Shown: positions 41,651 to 51,432, counted from the first letter of the stretch. The stretch is DNA of 64,000 nt from Miltoncostaea sp963771025 (GCA_963771025.1 CAVYRL010000003.1:1-64000); one strand, 5' to 3'. Numbers and translations are program-made. Notes: a model not told the origin generated them from the sequence alone.

Positions 41651-42328
41651 GCGATCTCGACCGAGGTCGCGCGACGGCTGACGAGCCCTCGGGCGCTGAG
41701 GGTCCTGGGCAGCGGCCGCGGGGCGCTGCACCTCGACCTGGACGGATTCGTCGTCACGCTCACCGCGCCCGGGGTGCCCCGCATGCCCAATGGCGTCGCG
41801 GTGGACCGGGTCGGTGAGGCGCCGCGGGTGGGCTGGGACGCCGGCGCTCCGCCCCTCTGGAACCCTGTTGTCGCGCCCTCGGCCGGGGGCGCCGACGCGG
41901 TGGGCCGGCTCTCGCGCTGGCTCGCGGCGCGCACCACCCCTCCCGACCTGACCCTCGCCGCCGCGCCCGCGGCGCTGCTGGGGCGCGGGCCCGGCCTCAC
42001 GCCCGAGGGCGACGACGTGCTGGCCGGCGCCGCTCTCGGCGTGCGCGCGCTCGGCCCCGCGGCCGGCCTGGACGCGGCTGCCGTGGACGCGCTGGCCTCC
42101 GCGCTGTGCCCGGCGGACGTCGGCGCGCGGACCAACGCCCTGTCGGCGACCCTGCTGCGCCTCGCAGCGGCCGGGGCGGCGCCCGAGCCGGTGCATCGCC
42201 TCCTCGCCCCGGGCGATCGCGAGACGGCTCTGGGGGACCTCCGGCGCCTCGGCGCGTCAACCGGGGCCGCGATCGCCTCGGGGATCGCCCTCGCGGCCCG
42301 GCACCTCGCGCGCGCCCCGGACATCTAG
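41600..42328 (+). CDS. DUF2877 protein, AllH/YlbF-like (oxamate carbamoyltransferase subunit)
   Basis: About 230-242 residues. The DUF2877 core is clear: ALRVLGSGRGALHLDLDGFVVTLTAPG, then the signature LLGRGPGLTPEGDDVLAGAALG (E. coli YlbF has GKGPGLTPSHDD) and DVGARTNALSATLLRLAAAG. With FdrA and DUF1116 homologues it completes the set reported for oxamate carbamoyltransferase. The start is unresolved: homology begins near 41650, CTG 41600 is the nearest upstream candidate, and ATG 41444/41453 would add a shadow-like extension across the divergent gene. Confidence 0.75.
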   Translation: MAHAGPGLRPQPDVLAHAISTEVARRLTSPRALRVLGSGRGALHLDLDGFVVTLTAPGVPRMPNGVAVDRVGEAPRVGWDAGAPPLWNPVVAPSAGGADAVGRLSRWLAARTTPPDLTLAAAPAALLGRGPGLTPEGDDVLAGAALGVRALGPAAGLDAAAVDALASALCPADVGARTNALSATLLRLAAAGAAPEPVHRLLAPGDRETALGDLRRLGASTGAAIASGIALAARHLARAPDI

Positions 42329-43680
42329 GTCGCCGGCGTCGCCAGACCGTCGCCCTCACCCGCGGGCGGCACGTCGCGCTCGGGGAGCCCGTCCACCAGC
42401 ACCGCGCCGCTCGCGGGGGCGGGCGAGGTCGACGTGGCCGCCTGCTCGAAGGCCTTGGGGATGGTCGTGCCCCGCCGCCAGGCGATCAGGTACGGGTAGG
42501 GATTGACGCTGTCGGCCTCCTCCCCGCCGGGGTGCACCTCGAAGTGGAGGTGCGGCGGGGTGGTGATGGCGTCGCCCGTGTTGCCCACGAAGGCGATGAC
42601 CTGGCCACGCGTGACGCGCGCCCCCTCGACGGCGACCGGCGCGTACGCCGACAGGTGCGCGTAGTAGAAGGCGTTGCCGGAGTCGTCGGTCAGCCAGAGG
42701 CGGTTGCCCCCCAGGGTGTTGACGCCCACTCGCGAGAGGCGGCCGTCCGCAACCGCGACGACCGGCGTTCCGCGGTCGGCGAAGATGTCGTTCCCGTGGT
42801 GCCACCCGGTGTCGGCGCGCGCGGCGCCGTAGTCGTCCGAGAAGTCGGCGTGACCGACCACGGGGAACACGTAGGGCTGATCGCCCGCGATGCTCACGGC
42901 GGGCGCGGCGCGCCGCGGGAGACCGAGGGGCGCGGGAAGCGTCGTGACGGGCGTGGTGGGCGCGGTGGGAGCCACCGTCGAGGGCGCGGTCGTGGCGGGA
43001 GCCGTCCGCGCGCGCGGCGTGGTGGTCACGGGTGGAGCGGTGGTGACGGGCTCCGCACCCTCGGTGGTCGTGAGCTCGAGGTGGCCGATCACGAACGGCT
43101 GACCGATCGTCTGGCCGGCCTGGGGATCGCTGACCTCGAGGCGCAGGCCGTTGACGTTCAGACCGCCCGCTCCCGTGGGAGCCTGCTCGATGAACACCAG
43201 GTCACCGATACCGGGCACGTCGATCCGGCTGCCCGGCGAGGCGGAGACGGCCACTCCATCCACCACGACACCGCTCACCGAGGCATCCTGCAGGCTGGCG
43301 CTGGTCGCCGTCGGACCGGCTCCGGCGCGGGCGGAGAAGCGGATCTCACCGATTGTGACGCGACCGTCGAGCAGCGAGATGCCGCGCGCCGCGATCTCGC
43401 CCCCCGCGGTGCCGGTGGCGCCGGTCGCTGTTGCACGGACGTTGACGTCGACGCTGCCGATCGACCCGCCGCCGCTCGGCCGCAGGCCGCCGACATGCGA
43501 CGAACGCTCGCCCGCGCCACCCGACGACGCGCTCACGCCGCCCTGGCTGCCGGCCGGCAGGAGCGCGGCATAACCCACCGCCTGAGCCGATCCGGTGGCT
43601 CCACCCTGAGCGGATGCGGCCGATACCACTAACAGGACGACGCCCAATCCGGCGGCGGCCAGCGCGCGAATTCGCTTCAC
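42325..43680 (-). CDS. Secreted M23 peptidase (peptidoglycan endopeptidase)
   Basis: 451 residues with a signal peptide (basic KRIR, then a hydrophobic core ending ASAQGG). Residues ~30-220 are a low-complexity Gly/Ser/Thr-rich region with a putative jelly-roll-like part (ISLLDGRVTIGEIRFSARAG), then a Thr/Pro linker. The LytM/M23 domain (~270-420) has the zinc motif WHHGNDIFAD and the HLHFEVHPGG HxH. It is a Zn endopeptidase acting outside the membrane. Convergent with DUF2877, overlapping by 4 bp. Confidence 0.88.
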   Translation of the reverse strand: MKRIRALAAAGLGVVLLVVSAASAQGGATGSAQAVGYAALLPAGSQGGVSASSGGAGERSSHVGGLRPSGGGSIGSVDVNVRATATGATGTAGGEIAARGISLLDGRVTIGEIRFSARAGAGPTATSASLQDASVSGVVVDGVAVSASPGSRIDVPGIGDLVFIEQAPTGAGGLNVNGLRLEVSDPQAGQTIGQPFVIGHLELTTTEGAEPVTTAPPVTTTPRARTAPATTAPSTVAPTAPTTPVTTLPAPLGLPRRAAPAVSIAGDQPYVFPVVGHADFSDDYGAARADTGWHHGNDIFADRGTPVVAVADGRLSRVGVNTLGGNRLWLTDDSGNAFYYAHLSAYAPVAVEGARVTRGQVIAFVGNTGDAITTPPHLHFEVHPGGEEADSVNPYPYLIAWRRGTTIPKAFEQAATSTSPAPASGAVLVDGLPERDVPPAGEGDGLATPAT

Positions 43681-43853
43681 GAAGCCATTGTTGCGGTCGA
43701 AACGGACGGCATCAATGAACGTTGCCCGACGTTACGAATCTCCTGGGATTGGCGGGAATAGTTGTGACTTTCAACGTAAGGGTGGTACCGTCCCCGCGTC
43801 CTGCGGGGTCGAGTGCCCATCCCCCGCCGTCAAGCGCGCAGGAGAAACGTCTT
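43681..43853 (+). promoter_or_regulatory. Leader region of the NlpC/P60 gene
   Basis: 173 bp between divergent wall-enzyme genes, less GC-rich than the surroundings in its first 100 bp. A possible promoter is TTGTGA ... GGTACC near 43763-43789. A hairpin CCCCGC/GCGGGG lies at 43792-43808, followed by the ribosome site AGGAGA. No known riboswitch consensus is recognisable. Confidence 0.35.
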
Positions 43854-44966
43854 CTGAGTCGCCCGCGTCACTTCATCGCCCTCGGCTTCATGGGCATCGC
43901 ATTCGCCGCGCTCCTCGCGTTCGGGGCGGGCATCGCGACCACCGAGCCGGCAGCGATCGAGGCGAAGCGCGCCGAGATCGCCCGTATCCAGGGCGAGCTC
44001 GACGGAATCAACAGCCAGGTCGAGGTTGCTGCGGAGGCCTACAACGGCGCTCGCTACCAACTCGGTCAGGTGACGTCGCGCATCAACGAGAACACGCGTC
44101 TCACCACGCAGGCCACCAACGACCTGAAGGCGAGCCGCGCGATCCTGGCCCAGCGCCTGCGCAACATCTACGCGACGCCCGAGCCGAGCCTGGCGGAGGT
44201 GCTCGTCAGCAGCGGCAGCATCAGCGCCGCGGCCGATGAGATGAGCCTCCTGGACCAGGTGGGTCAGCAGGACGCCAGCGTGGTCGGCGGGCTGCGCGAG
44301 CAGAAGGCGAAGCTGGTGGCGCTGCGCAAGCAGCTCGACCAGGACAAGGCCACCGCCACCCGCGCCGTGCAGCAGCGGGAGGCGCAGAAGGCGAAGGTCG
44401 AGTCGCTTCTCGCCCAGCGCAAGGCGGTCCTCGACAACGCCAGCGCCGGGCTCAAGCAGCTGATCCGCCAGGAGAAGGAGCGCCAGGCGCGCGAGGCGGC
44501 CGCCCAGGCGGCTCTCGCCCGTCAGCGCCAGGCCGCGATGGCCGTCGCCTCGTCCGGCGGCAACACGCCCAGCGTGGCGCTGGCCCCCGGAGCGGTCTCG
44601 TCCGCTCCCCTGCCCAGCGGGTCGGGCAACGCCGCCGCCGCGAGCGTGGCGATGCAGTACCTGGGCGTCCCCTACGTGTGGGGCGGGGCGTCGCCGAGCG
44701 GCTTCGACTGCAGCGGCCTCGCCTCGTACGCCTACGCCCAGATCGGCAAGAGCGTGCCGCACTACACCGGCGCCGCGTGGGCCGCCTTCCCCCAGGTGCC
44801 CTACGACCAGCTCCAGGCGGGCGACCTGGTCTTCTTCCACGGCCTGAGCCACATGGGCATCTACATCGGCGGCGGCCAGTTCGTTCAGGCGCCGCACACC
44901 GGCGACGTGGTCAAGGTGAGCGACCTCGCGTCGTACGGCGGCTACGTCGGAGCCGTCCGCCCCTAA
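43854..44966 (+). CDS. Secreted NlpC/P60 (C40) peptidoglycan hydrolase with coiled coil
   Basis: 370 residues. An N-terminal signal segment (FIALGFMGIAFAALLAFGAGIA) is followed by a long coiled coil (~25-240) like RipA/CwlO proteins. The C-terminal NlpC/P60 domain has Cys in SGFDCSGLASYAYAQIG, His in SHMGIYIGGGQF and the third polar position in APHTG. It cleaves stem-peptide D-Glu/mDAP-type bonds. The start is CTG 43854, with AGGAGA 9 nt upstream; ATG 43722 would add a non-homologous leader. Confidence 0.88.
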   Translation: MSRPRHFIALGFMGIAFAALLAFGAGIATTEPAAIEAKRAEIARIQGELDGINSQVEVAAEAYNGARYQLGQVTSRINENTRLTTQATNDLKASRAILAQRLRNIYATPEPSLAEVLVSSGSISAAADEMSLLDQVGQQDASVVGGLREQKAKLVALRKQLDQDKATATRAVQQREAQKAKVESLLAQRKAVLDNASAGLKQLIRQEKERQAREAAAQAALARQRQAAMAVASSGGNTPSVALAPGAVSSAPLPSGSGNAAAASVAMQYLGVPYVWGGASPSGFDCSGLASYAYAQIGKSVPHYTGAAWAAFPQVPYDQLQAGDLVFFHGLSHMGIYIGGGQFVQAPHTGDVVKVSDLASYGGYVGAVRP

Positions 44967-45026
44967 CCGCCCGCGGCGGACGCAACGGGTCCCTCAAGGG
45001 CCGCGGAGCGCAGGCCGACACAGTGG

Positions 45027-46412
45027 GTGATGGTTCGTCTCCCCCACCCCTGTCGCCGCCTGCCCGCGTGGGCGGTCCTCGCCGCCACGATCGGCGCGAT
45101 GGCGCTGTCCGCCTCCCCGGCCGGCGCGGCCACCGCCCAGGAGCTCCAGCGCGCTCGTGACCGCATCGACAGCACCTCGGCCCAGCTCGCGAAGGCGCGC
45201 ACGGCCGCCGAGCAGCTCGGATTTGACGAGCGCGGTGACCTGCGGCGCCTCGAGGACCGCCTGCAGGCGCAGAAGGAGGCGCTGATCCGGCTCGAGTCGG
45301 GCCTCGCCGCCCGTCACGCCGAGGAGACCGCCGCCGCGGACGCCGCCCACGCGGCCGCCGGTGACGAGACGCTCGTCGCTCCCGGCGCGACCACCGACGG
45401 CGGGGACCCGGTGATCGCGCTCTCGGATCCCCCGGCGCAGCCGACGGCGGACCCGACCGTGATCGCCGCGCCCGGCACCGTTCACGCCGACGAGCGCTCG
45501 CCGGCCGTGACCGGCGACTCGGCCGTGCTCGCACGCCAGATCGACGGCTACCTCGCGTCCAAGGCGAGCCCCCTGACAGGCCTCGGAGCGGTGTTCGTCA
45601 CCGAGGGCGAGGCCGTCGGCCTCGATCCCCGCATGATCGTCGCCATCGCCGGCGCGGAGACCAGCTTCGGCACCTACGGGCCCTCCCAGGGGATCCACAA
45701 CCCGTTCGGCATGGGCCCGCACATCGTCTACGCCTCGTGGTCGGACGCGATCCGCGCCGCCGCCCAGAACCTCGGCGGCCCGCTCTACAAGGGCTCGGGC
45801 CTGCTGACCATCCCCACCATCCAGGGGCGCTGGGCGCCGCATGGAGCCGTCAACGACCCGACCAACCTGAACAGCGGCTGGACCCGCAACGTCGGGACCT
45901 ACTACGCGGAGCTGGGCGGCGATCCGCTGGGCGCGGTCTTCACCGGCGACGTCGTCGCCGGCGCGGTCGCGTCACCGGCAGCGGGCGCCGCGGTGCCCGT
46001 CGGCACGTTCGTGCGCACGCCGGCACCGGTCATCGGCCGGTCGGGCAAGGGCGCCGATGCGGCCCAGGAGATCCTCGGAGAGCTGGGGGCGCCCGCGGTG
46101 ACCCGGGGAGAGAGCCCCGAGACCGGATTCGACGCGAGCGGCCTGGTGCGCTGGGCATACGGGCAGCACCAGGTGAACCTGCCGCGAGCCGCCGACGCCC
46201 AGTCGCGCGCGGGCGTGGCCGTCACGGCTGCCGAGCTTCAGGTCGGCGACGCGATCTTCTTCTCCGACCCCGACGGCACGATCGTCCACGAGGGCGTCTA
46301 CGTCGGCGGAGGCCAGTTCGTCCACGCCCCCGCCGGTGGCGGAGTCGTCACCACGGCGTCGCTCTACGCACCCGAGTATGCCCAGGCCTACGCCGGAGCC
46401 CGGCGCTACTGA
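45027..46412 (+). CDS. Secreted glucosaminidase-like protein with an inactive NlpC/P60 domain
   Basis: 461 residues. Signal peptide ending SPAGA, short coiled coil (~35-95), linker, then a lysozyme/glucosaminidase-like domain (~165-300) with Glu in AIAGAETSFGTYGPSQGIHNPFGMG. The C-terminal NlpC/P60 domain (~340-460) has Ala in place of the catalytic Cys (TGFDASGLVRWAYG), while the His in TIVHEGVYVGGGQFVHAP is kept. The C40 domain is therefore likely a wall-binding or regulatory module. GTG 45027 or ATG 45030. Confidence 0.82.
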   Translation: MMVRLPHPCRRLPAWAVLAATIGAMALSASPAGAATAQELQRARDRIDSTSAQLAKARTAAEQLGFDERGDLRRLEDRLQAQKEALIRLESGLAARHAEETAAADAAHAAAGDETLVAPGATTDGGDPVIALSDPPAQPTADPTVIAAPGTVHADERSPAVTGDSAVLARQIDGYLASKASPLTGLGAVFVTEGEAVGLDPRMIVAIAGAETSFGTYGPSQGIHNPFGMGPHIVYASWSDAIRAAAQNLGGPLYKGSGLLTIPTIQGRWAPHGAVNDPTNLNSGWTRNVGTYYAELGGDPLGAVFTGDVVAGAVASPAAGAAVPVGTFVRTPAPVIGRSGKGADAAQEILGELGAPAVTRGESPETGFDASGLVRWAYGQHQVNLPRAADAQSRAGVAVTAAELQVGDAIFFSDPDGTIVHEGVYVGGGQFVHAPAGGGVVTTASLYAPEYAQAYAGARRY

Positions 46413-46418
46413 GCTAAC

Positions 46419-47102
46419 GTGCCCGGCGTGATCGCCCCTTCGCGCCTACGCGTTCTCGTGCTCGCCTGCGCCGTGGCCCTGCTCGCGGGTGTGCCGGCGC
46501 TCGCCACCGCCGCGGCCGAGCGCCCGCCGTTCCGCAGCTCCGTGCGGGCCCTGACGCCGGCCCAGCGCGCGGCCATGACGCCCAGCGTGTGGCGCCCCGG
46601 TTGCCCGGTCAGCCTCCGTCACCTGCGGCGCGTCGCGCTCACGTACGTCGATTTCTCGGGCGTCGCACGCCGCGGAGCGCTGGTGGTCAACGCGTCCGTG
46701 GCGAGGGACGTCGTCGTCGCCTTCCGCGCGCTCTATCGCGCGGGCTTCCCGATCCGCCGTATGCAGCCCATCGAGCGGTACGGCGGTGACGACTTCGCCA
46801 GCATCGAGGCCGACAACACCTCCTCGTTCAACTGCCGGGCCGCCACGGGCTCGAGCCACTGGTCCAACCACGCGTACGGGTATGCGATCGACATCAACCC
46901 GATCGAGAACCCGTACGTCTCGGGCGGGCGCACCTCGCACCGGGCGAGCGTGACCTACCTCAACCGCTCCCGGGTGCGGCCGGGAATGGCCATCGAGGGG
47001 CGCGCGCTGGTGCGGGCCTTCGACAACGTCGGCTGGGGCTGGGGCGGTCGCTGGTCCGGTCGCACCCGGGACCTCCAGCACTTCTCGCCGAACGGCCGCT
47101 AG
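46419..47102 (+). CDS. Secreted M15-family D,D-peptidase
   Basis: 227 residues from GTG 46419, or 224 from GTG 46428, the latter 7 nt after TAACGT (leaderless). Signal peptide (LVLACAVALLAGVPALATAAA). The M15 (VanY/M15_4) domain has FNCRAATGSSHWSNHAYGYAIDINPIENPYV with Zn ligands His and Asp (H-x5-D-like) and DLQHFS with the last His. It acts on peptidoglycan D-Ala or D-Ala-mDAP bonds. It ends a run of wall enzymes starting at 43854. Confidence 0.85.
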   Translation: MPGVIAPSRLRVLVLACAVALLAGVPALATAAAERPPFRSSVRALTPAQRAAMTPSVWRPGCPVSLRHLRRVALTYVDFSGVARRGALVVNASVARDVVVAFRALYRAGFPIRRMQPIERYGGDDFASIEADNTSSFNCRAATGSSHWSNHAYGYAIDINPIENPYVSGGRTSHRASVTYLNRSRVRPGMAIEGRALVRAFDNVGWGWGGRWSGRTRDLQHFSPNGR

Positions 47103-47121
47103 AGCGGCCTGAACCGCGCCC

Positions 47122-48615
47122 GTGCCGTCGCTGCCGCTGCGCCTGCGCCCGTCGGCGGCCGATCTGGCCGCCGGGTTCGACCGGATCCGCGTCGAGCTCC
47201 AGATCCCCGACGCCTTCCCCGCAGCCGTCGCGGCCGAGGCGGACGGCGCCGCCGACCGCGAGTCCGAGGGCCGCGCCGACCGGCGTGAGATCCCCCTGCT
47301 CACGATCGACCCCGAGGGATCCCGCGACCTGGATCAGGCGCTCGCGATCTCTCCGCTCGGCCAGGGCCATCGCGTCCACTACGCGATCGCCGACGTCGGA
47401 GCGCTGTTGGCGCCCGGGGGCGGCGTCGATGCCGAGGCCCGTGCCCGGGGGGTGACCGTCTACATGCCGGACCGGCGCGCGCCGCTGCACCCGGAGGTGC
47501 TGGGCGAGGGCGTGGCGAGCCTGCTGCCCGGGGTCAACCGGCCGGCGCTGCTGTGGACCATCGACCTCGACGCCCAAGGCGATCCGGTCGCCGTCCACCT
47601 GGAGCGCGCCACGGTGCGCAGCCGCGCGGCCCTGAGCTACGCCGAGGCGCAGTCGGCCATCGAGGCCGGCGGCGGCGACCCGAGCCTGGGCCTGCTGCGC
47701 GAGGTCGGCCTGCGGCGGCTGCGGTGCCAGGCGGAGCGCGGGGGCGTGAGCCTGACGGTGCCGGTGCAGGAGGTCGTCCGGGAGTCCGACGGCTACGACC
47801 TGCGCTACGAGCGGCCGCTCGCAGTGGAGGACTGGAACGCGCAGATCTCCCTGCTCACCGGCATTGCGGCGGCCACCATCATGGCCCGGGAGGGGCTCGG
47901 CCTCTTCCGCGTGCTCGCTCCCGCCGAGCCGCGCGACCTGGAGGCGCTGCGGCACAGCGCCCATGCCCTCGGCGTGGCGTGGCCGGCGGGGATGGCATAC
48001 GGCGACGTGGTGCGGAGCCTCGACGCGCGGCGGCCCGGGGACCTCGCCTTCGCCGTGCGCGCGACGCGGCTCTTCCACGGCGCCGGCTATGCCGTGTGGC
48101 GCCGAGGGGACGCGACCGCGGAGCCTCCCGTACACGCGGCGATCGCGTCGCTCTACGCGCACGTCACCGCGCCACTGCGCCGCCTGGCCGACCGCTTCGC
48201 GAACGAGATCGTGCTCGCCCAGTGCGGGGGCGTCGCCCCGCCCCGGTGGGTGCTCGAGGGCCTCGACGCGATCCCGGGGATCATGGCGGAGACCGGATCC
48301 CGCGAGCGCCGCGCCGAGCGCGCTGCGGTGGACCACGTCGAGTGCGCCCTGCTGGAGGGGCGGATCGGCGAGCGGTTCGCCGCGGTGGTCGTGGACGTGC
48401 GCGACGACCGGGCGACGGTCCAGATCGCCCACCCGGCGGTGGTCGCGCCCCTGGACGACGACGGCGCGGAGCCCGGGGAGAGCATCACCGTGCAGCTGGC
48501 CGAGGTCGAGGCCGAGACCCGGCGGATCCGCTTCGTCCGGGCATCGCTACAAGTCCCCCGCCAGGGCGGGCGAGCCGCTCGCGACCGTACCGGAGGCCGC
48601 GGCGCCGAGGGGTAG
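47122..48615 (+). CDS. RNB-domain exoribonuclease (short RNase II/R relative)
   Basis: 497 residues, RNB catalytic domain only; the cold-shock domains and C-terminal S1 of RNase II/R are absent or minimal. The Mg site reads TIDPEGSRDLDQALAIS: three of the four Asp of RNase II are present and the fourth is Gln, a form I have seen in actinobacterial RNB proteins. Other motifs are YMPDRRAPLHPEVLGEGVASLLPGVNRPAL and YAHVTAPLRRLADRFANE. Expected 3'-5' exonuclease. The end overlaps the convergent histidine kinase by ~69 bp. Confidence 0.85.
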   Translation: MPSLPLRLRPSAADLAAGFDRIRVELQIPDAFPAAVAAEADGAADRESEGRADRREIPLLTIDPEGSRDLDQALAISPLGQGHRVHYAIADVGALLAPGGGVDAEARARGVTVYMPDRRAPLHPEVLGEGVASLLPGVNRPALLWTIDLDAQGDPVAVHLERATVRSRAALSYAEAQSAIEAGGGDPSLGLLREVGLRRLRCQAERGGVSLTVPVQEVVRESDGYDLRYERPLAVEDWNAQISLLTGIAAATIMAREGLGLFRVLAPAEPRDLEALRHSAHALGVAWPAGMAYGDVVRSLDARRPGDLAFAVRATRLFHGAGYAVWRRGDATAEPPVHAAIASLYAHVTAPLRRLADRFANEIVLAQCGGVAPPRWVLEGLDAIPGIMAETGSRERRAERAAVDHVECALLEGRIGERFAAVVVDVRDDRATVQIAHPAVVAPLDDDGAEPGESITVQLAEVEAETRRIRFVRASLQVPRQGGRAARDRTGGRGAEG

Positions 48616-51432
48616 CCGGATGGTGAAGGTCGTCCCGACGTTCTCACGACTCCGGAAGGTGATCGTGCCCCCGTGAGCCTGGACGATCGCCCTGCTGATC
48701 GCGAGGCCCAGGCCGGTGCCCGGGACGGCCTGCTCACCGGCGGCCTTCGCACGGAAGAAGCGCTCGAAGATCTGGTCCTGCTCGGAGACCGGAATCCCCA
48801 TCCCGTCGTCTGCGACATCGACCACGGCGTCATCGTCGCGGCGCACGAGAGTGAGGCTGACCTCTCCCCCCGCGGCGTGAACTTCATGGCGTTCGAGAGG
48901 AGGTTGTCGAGCACCTGGGCGATCCTCATCGGATCGCCGTCGAGGACGATCTCGCCATCGAGCTCATCGAGGAGGAGGACGATGCCCCGCTCCGCGGCGA
49001 CGGTCTGCATCGCATCCACGGCCTGGCGGGCCACGCCCGAGAGGTCGAAGGACTCGTGGACCATGGCGAGATGTCCGGCGTCCGCCCGGGCGAGGGTGTG
49101 GATGTCGGCGACGAGGGCGAGCAGCCGCGCCCCATTGCGCTCCGCCACCCCCAACAGCCGGCGCTGCTCGTCGTTGAGAGCACCCACCTGCTCCTCGAGG
49201 ACGAGCTGGAGGTAACCCATCACGGAGGTGAGGGGGGTGCGCAACTCGTGGGAGGCGAGGGCGAGGAACTCGTCCTTCATCCGCTCGAGGGCGTAGCGGT
49301 CGCTGACGTCCTGGAGCAGCAGGATGGCGTAGAGCGAGCGGCCCTGCGTGTCGCGGACCATCGCCGCGTGCAGCTCGATGTCGACCGTGGACCCGTCGGC
49401 CCGCAGGTACCGCTTCTCGAGCACCTCGTCCGAGCTCGCACCAGCGCGGAACCACTCGATGAGCTCGAGATCGGCGGTGGGGTCGTCCGGGTGGCTGAGG
49501 CCCTGGAGGGTCATGCGTCGGAGCGCCTCCTCCCCGTAGCCGGTGATGTCGCAGAGAGCCTTGTTGACCTGGATGAAGCGGCCCGGCGACTCGGGATCGA
49601 CGTTGACCAGGGCGACCCCGACCGGCGACCGCTCGAACGCGTGGCGGAGGCGCTCCTGGGCCTCGTGCAGCGCCTCCTGCGCCCGCACCCGGTACGTGAT
49701 GTCGATCACGGTCCCGAGGCGGCCGGTCACCGCCCCCTCCGTGCCCCTCAGCGCGACCGCGGTGACCGCAGCCCAGGTGACGACGCCGTCGGGACGCAGG
49801 AAGCGGTACTCGGAGGCGAACTCCTCGCCCTCGATCAGGGGGCGCGCGTACTCGGCCACGGCGCGCTCGCGGTCGCCGGGATGGATCGCCGTCACCCAGC
49901 CGTCCCCCCGCGCCGCGTCGGCCGCGATCCCGGCGATCCCGCACCAGTGCTCGTTGACCCACAGGTAGTTCCCCTCGGGATCGGTCTCGAAGATTCCGAC
50001 CGGGACGTGGGCGAGGATCCCGCGGTGGCGTTCGTCACTGGCCTCGAGGGCCGCCCTCGCTGTCGCCCGGGTGCTGACATCGCGCGCGATCACCGTCACG
50101 AACCTCTCGTCCCCGTCCCCCCAGGCGCTGAGGTTGAGCTCGATGGGGAACTCGCCGCCTCCCGCGTTGCGGGCCCTCAGCTCGACCATCGGGCCGTCCG
50201 GCGTGCCCCGCCCCGAGGTGCGCAGACCGGCGACCGCCGCCGCGTACGCCCCGCGGTGCTCCTCCGGCACGAGCTCGTCGATCGGCCGGCCGATCGCCTC
50301 CTTCTCCGTCCGGCCGAAGAGCCCCGCGGCGGCGGGGTTCCACGCCACGATGCGGTCGTCGAGATCCAGGACGATGATGGCGTCGGCGGCGGTTTCGACG
50401 ATCGAGCGCAGCCGGGCCTCGCTGGTCCCGAGCGCGCGCTCGGCCACCTTGCGCGCCCGGAGCCCGCGGGTGATCAGGTCCGTGCCACGCCGCTCGCGAC
50501 GGGCCCCCAGCACGCCGAGGGCGACGATGAGCACCGTCAGGAGCAGCCCGGCAAGGCCCAGCAGGTATGCGAGCGCCGGCAGTGTGGGGCCGACGGCCGC
50601 GACCGTCACGATCCAGCGACGCCCCCCGACCACCACGGCCCCGTGGGGGCCCCTCACGCGGGAGCCCCCCGCGCTCAGCGCGCCGCCCGTCTCGGCGTCG
50701 ACGAGGGTGAACGCCGCGGCCGCGGGAAGCGCCGCGGTGACGGCGCGCTCGAGACGGGTCATCGAGAGGAGGACGACGGCGAACCCGTCGAGGAGCCGCC
50801 GTCGCGACACGAGCGACGCCGGCGCCGCGCCGCGCCGCCAGATGGGGATGTAGACGACGGTCAGCGCGCCCTGGTCGGAGAACGACGGGACCGGGGCGCT
50901 CGCGCGCGGGGCGCCCGCGTCGCGGGCTGCCGTCAGTGCCCGGCGTCGACGAGGATCGGCGCCCGCGTCGAACTCCGAGCGACCCCGGCGGGCCCGACTG
51001 GGACGCGGCGTAGGTGATCGGGTAGTAGACCGCGCGCGCGGGGGCGGCGACGCCGGGCGCCGCGGAGGGATCGTGGATGGGGAACCCGGTCCGGCGCTCG
51101 TACTCTGCGCGCTGTGCGGCATCGACGCGCTCCGTGAATGAGAGCGCGTTGAGCGAGGGCTCGGCGGCGAGGCTCCTGTGGGCGAAGAGCGCGAACTCGG
51201 CGGCGGTCACGACGCGCGACGACTCGAAGAGCCCCGCCACCGCAGCCCCCTGGTTGACGTCGTCCTCGGTGGCACCGCGGACGACGGACGACACCAGCCG
51301 CAGGCGTTCCCGCCCGCGATCCGAGGCGTCCTCGACGGCCTGGTACGTGATGAGGACCAGGCCCGCCAGGACCGTGAGGAGGAGTGTCGCGACCGCTCCG
51401 ATCTGCAGCGCGAGACGGGGTGACACGTTCAC
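48547..51432 (-). pseudogene. CHASE-PAS histidine kinase with two frameshifts
   Basis: GTG 51432 (GTGA overlap with the GT2 gene). N-terminal membrane helix (LALQIGAVATLLLTVLAGLVLI), CHASE sensor, second helix (LPALAYLLGLAGLLLTVLIVALG), three PAS domains, HisKA (DEFLALASHELRTPL) and HATPase (VPGTGLGLAISRAIVQAHGG). Continuity needs two frame changes. One is at about 50970-50979 (LGV... should read LGFDAGADPRRR). The other is at the C-run 48866-48871, where one more base would read FTPRGGEVSLTL. Either a real pseudogene or assembly errors, since the rest is intact. Confidence 0.8.

Noticed and set aside
43681..43853. c-di-AMP (ydaO) riboswitch upstream of the NlpC/P60 gene
   Set aside because: Such genes often carry it in actinobacteria, but I could not find the conserved motif blocks in the 173-bp leader.
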